This document shows, piece by piece, positions 6,169 to 7,678 of a DNA stretch of 7,678 bases (the stretch's first letter is position 1; each line of letters begins with the position of its first letter). Position numbers and translations under genes: made by a program. The stretch spans positions 1 through 7,678 of the forward strand of contig DMIY01000156.1 of assembly GCA_003457075.1 (NCBI GenBank). Reading direction: 5' to 3'. Below the pieces are notes generated by a model, which saw only the letters and a list, made by a program, of their open reading frames with translations, was not told where the DNA came from and did no database searches. This DNA comes from Desulfotomaculum sp. GTDB lineage: Bacteria; Bacillota; Desulfotomaculia; Desulfotomaculales; Nap2-2B.

Positions 6169-7038
6169 TCAATATCCACGGCGCGTGTGGATGGAAGTAG
6201 CTTTCTGTTGAAGCCCTCCTGACTGCAGCCGGCGAAGAACTAACTCAAAATCCTGATTTTTCTTGAGCAGCACACCCAGAAAGGGTATTTCGGCACAAAT
6301 CCGCTGGTAGGAAATACCGCCTACTACCAGGGCCTGTGTCCAGTCCAGCAACTCACTTGTGCTGGGCTTTTTCTGCAAGCCATTGACACTCCGCAACCAG
6401 TAAAAAGCAGCCAATGCTTCTTCTAAAAGAGCCTTTTCCAGATCAGGAAAATGCACCCGCACAATCCTGGCCATCATTTCTTCATCCGGAAAGTCAATAT
6501 AATGAAAAATACAGCGTCGCAGGAAAGCATCAGGCAATTCCTTTTCGGCGTTGCTGGTAATCACCACCGCCGGGCGCTGCCTCGCCTGTATTGTTTCTTT
6601 GGTTTCAGGAATGTAGAAGTTCATAATGTCCAGTTCCCATAACAGGTCGTTGGGAAATTCCAGATCAGCCTTGTCGATTTCATCAATTAATAATACTAGC
6701 TGTTCATCTGAAACAAAGGCTTCCCCCAGTTTGCCCAATTTGATATATTGCTTGATCTCGGATACGTCTTGATCGCCAAATTGACTATCGTACAAACGCT
6801 GGACCGTGTCGTAGACATAAAGACCTTCCTGAGCCTTGGTAGTAGACTTGATATTCCAGATGATTAGGGACAATCCCAGGGAATCTGCAATGGCTTTGGC
6901 CAACATGGTTTTACCCGTGCCGGGCTCCCCTTTAATTAAAAGCGGCCTGCCTAAAGCCACGGAGATGTTCACGGCATTACGCAATTCGTTCGAGACCAGG
7001 TAATCTGCGGTACTGTCAAATGCGGGCATCCTCTCCAC
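6169..7038 (-). CDS. MoxR-family AAA+ ATPase
   Basis: A 289-residue AAA+ ATPase of the MoxR group; these proteins act as chaperone-like remodelers together with VWA-domain partners. Walker A GEPGTGKT is at 37-44, Walker B LLIDEIDKAD at 116-125, sensor 1 TSN at 161-163, and the arginine-finger region LPDAFLRRC at 168-176. The C-terminal lid has KKPSTSELLDWTQAL from 223. The GTG start at 7038 is preceded by AAAGGAGG at 7-base spacing, an ideal site; ATG at 7029 (fourth codon) is a poorer choice. It is the first gene of a four-gene run with a VWA protein, an ABC ATPase and a permease, driven by a promoter about 40 bases upstream. The VWA gene next to it strongly supports the assignment. Confidence 0.95.
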   Translation of the reverse strand: MERMPAFDSTADYLVSNELRNAVNISVALGRPLLIKGEPGTGKTMLAKAIADSLGLSLIIWNIKSTTKAQEGLYVYDTVQRLYDSQFGDQDVSEIKQYIKLGKLGEAFVSDEQLVLLIDEIDKADLEFPNDLLWELDIMNFYIPETKETIQARQRPAVVITSNAEKELPDAFLRRCIFHYIDFPDEEMMARIVRVHFPDLEKALLEEALAAFYWLRSVNGLQKKPSTSELLDWTQALVVGGISYQRICAEIPFLGVLLKKNQDFELVLRRLQSGGLQQKATSIHTRRGY

Positions 7039-7075
7039 AAAAAATCCTCCTTTGTTTATCTATTTCTCTTGGAAC

Positions 7076-7104
7076 ATTATAGCACCTTCCCCTGTGATCA
7101 ACAA
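7076..7104 (-). promoter_or_regulatory. Sigma-A promoter of the moxR-VWA-ABC operon
   Basis: Minus-strand TTGTTG (7104-7099), then a 17-base spacer, then TATAAT (7081-7076) preceded by TGC, giving an extended -10. The predicted start near 7069 leaves a leader of about 30 bases that includes the AAAGGAGG ribosome site. I found no hairpin terminator between the HIT stop and this promoter, so some read-through from the HIT gene is possible. Confidence 0.65.
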
Positions 7105-7136
7105 GAGTTCGTTAACGATCCATAATATCCCTGCAT

Positions 7137-7649
7137 TTACCCTTCCCTTGTGCCGGTATCTTCAGATTTAAGTTTTTCCATGATTTCTTTCAGCTTGCGG
7201 TAGGTTAAATCCAGCCCCTCGGAGATAACGCGTACGTCGCCCAAAACAGGCATAAAGTTTGTATCGCCGCTCCAGCGGGGCACAATGTGCACATGGAAGT
7301 GGCCCGGTATACCTGCTCCGGCAATTTCACCCAAATTAATGCCTATATTAAAGCCGTCGGGGTTAAAAGCAAACTGCAGCAGTTTTACCATCTGCCGTGT
7401 AACCTGGCCCACTTCCAGCAACTCGCTGTCTGTAAGCCCGGTAAAATCTCCTGTATGCCGGCCGGGAGCGACCAGCAAGTGGCCGTTGTTATAAGGATAA
7501 AGGTTAAGCAAAACAAAAACTTCTTTGCCGCGGAAAAGCAAGTAATTAGCCGCATCATTATTAGAGTGCAGCTTTTCACAAAAAATGCAAGCTGTGCCGT
7601 GATCCTGCCCAATATATTCTGTGCGCCAGGGTGCCCAAATACGTTCCAC
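7137..7649 (-). CDS. HIT-domain protein (AP4A phosphorylase/hydrolase-like)
   Basis: A 170-residue cytoplasmic protein of the histidine-triad superfamily, which cleaves or phosphorolyses nucleotide phosphoanhydrides or phosphoramidates. It opens with MERIWAPWRTEYI and CIFC (C21, C24), typical of the WAPWR subgroup. NGHLLVAP is at 55-62, and the catalytic triad motif is GIPGHFHVHIVPRWSGDTNF with H117, H119 and H121. The GDTNFMPV tail is shared with diadenosine tetraphosphate phosphorylases of actinobacteria, so that activity is plausible but not proven. The CxxC may bind zinc together with histidines. The GTG start at 7649 follows GGGAGG with 7-base spacing. Its promoter lies at or beyond the window edge. 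It is separated from the MoxR operon by 98 bases that hold that operon's promoter. Confidence 0.95.
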   Translation of the reverse strand: MERIWAPWRTEYIGQDHGTACIFCEKLHSNNDAANYLLFRGKEVFVLLNLYPYNNGHLLVAPGRHTGDFTGLTDSELLEVGQVTRQMVKLLQFAFNPDGFNIGINLGEIAGAGIPGHFHVHIVPRWSGDTNFMPVLGDVRVISEGLDLTYRKLKEIMEKLKSEDTGTREG

Positions 7650-7678
7650 AAAAATACCTCCCTCGAAAATAGATTTTG

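Noticed and set aside
7106..7121. Palindrome around CGTTAACG between HIT and MoxR genes
   Set aside because: Only 8 bases with no loop, no T-run and no repetition; consistent with chance.

Overview
The window looks like a moderate-GC chromosomal segment from a spore-forming Firmicute, probably an anaerobic clostridial lineage of the Desulfotomaculum/Pelotomaculum type. The host call is an inference. It rests on strong purine-rich Shine-Dalgarno sites, frequent GTG starts, a two-gene CotF-type spore-coat module, and a HIT protein of the WAPWR/CxxC type. Every supported gene is on the minus strand, so transcription runs from high to low coordinates.

Layout in transcription order: (1) 7649-7137, a complete HIT-domain nucleotide hydrolase/phosphorylase. 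(2) A sigma-A type promoter at 7104-7076 starts a tight four-gene run: a MoxR-type AAA+ ATPase (7038-6169), a VWA-domain protein of the CoxE-like type (6156-4960), an ABC ATPase (4955-4143) and an ABC-2 permease of the NodJ type (4086-3319). A short hairpin with a T-rich tail follows at about 3318-3290. (3) A universal stress protein with an ATP-binding signature (3208-2771). (4) A sporulation module: a 73-residue helical protein (2695-2474) followed by a Coat_F-domain protein with a Gly/Pro-rich tail (2442-2092), ending at a perfect 25-bp inverted repeat. (5) A gene-free stretch of about 335 bases with a consensus-like promoter and a CACAGAG-type interspersed inverted repeat. (6) The first 564 codons of uvrA (1692-1), cut off by the window edge.

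How the genes fit together: MoxR and VWA proteins normally act as a chaperone-like pair that remodels or activates a partner. Here they share a promoter with an ABC-2 exporter, so the exporter or its cargo is a candidate partner (inference). The two small sporulation genes resemble the N- and C-terminal halves of Bacillus CotF, suggesting a genetically split coat protein. uvrA has its own promoter with a long leader carrying the repeat, and uvrB is not next to it in this window.

I found no CRISPR array, tRNA, rRNA, transposase or phage gene. The most unusual points are the split CotF, the perfect inverted repeat with no U-tract on the sense side, and the MoxR-VWA-exporter operon. None of these amounts to a clearly new defence or mobile system.
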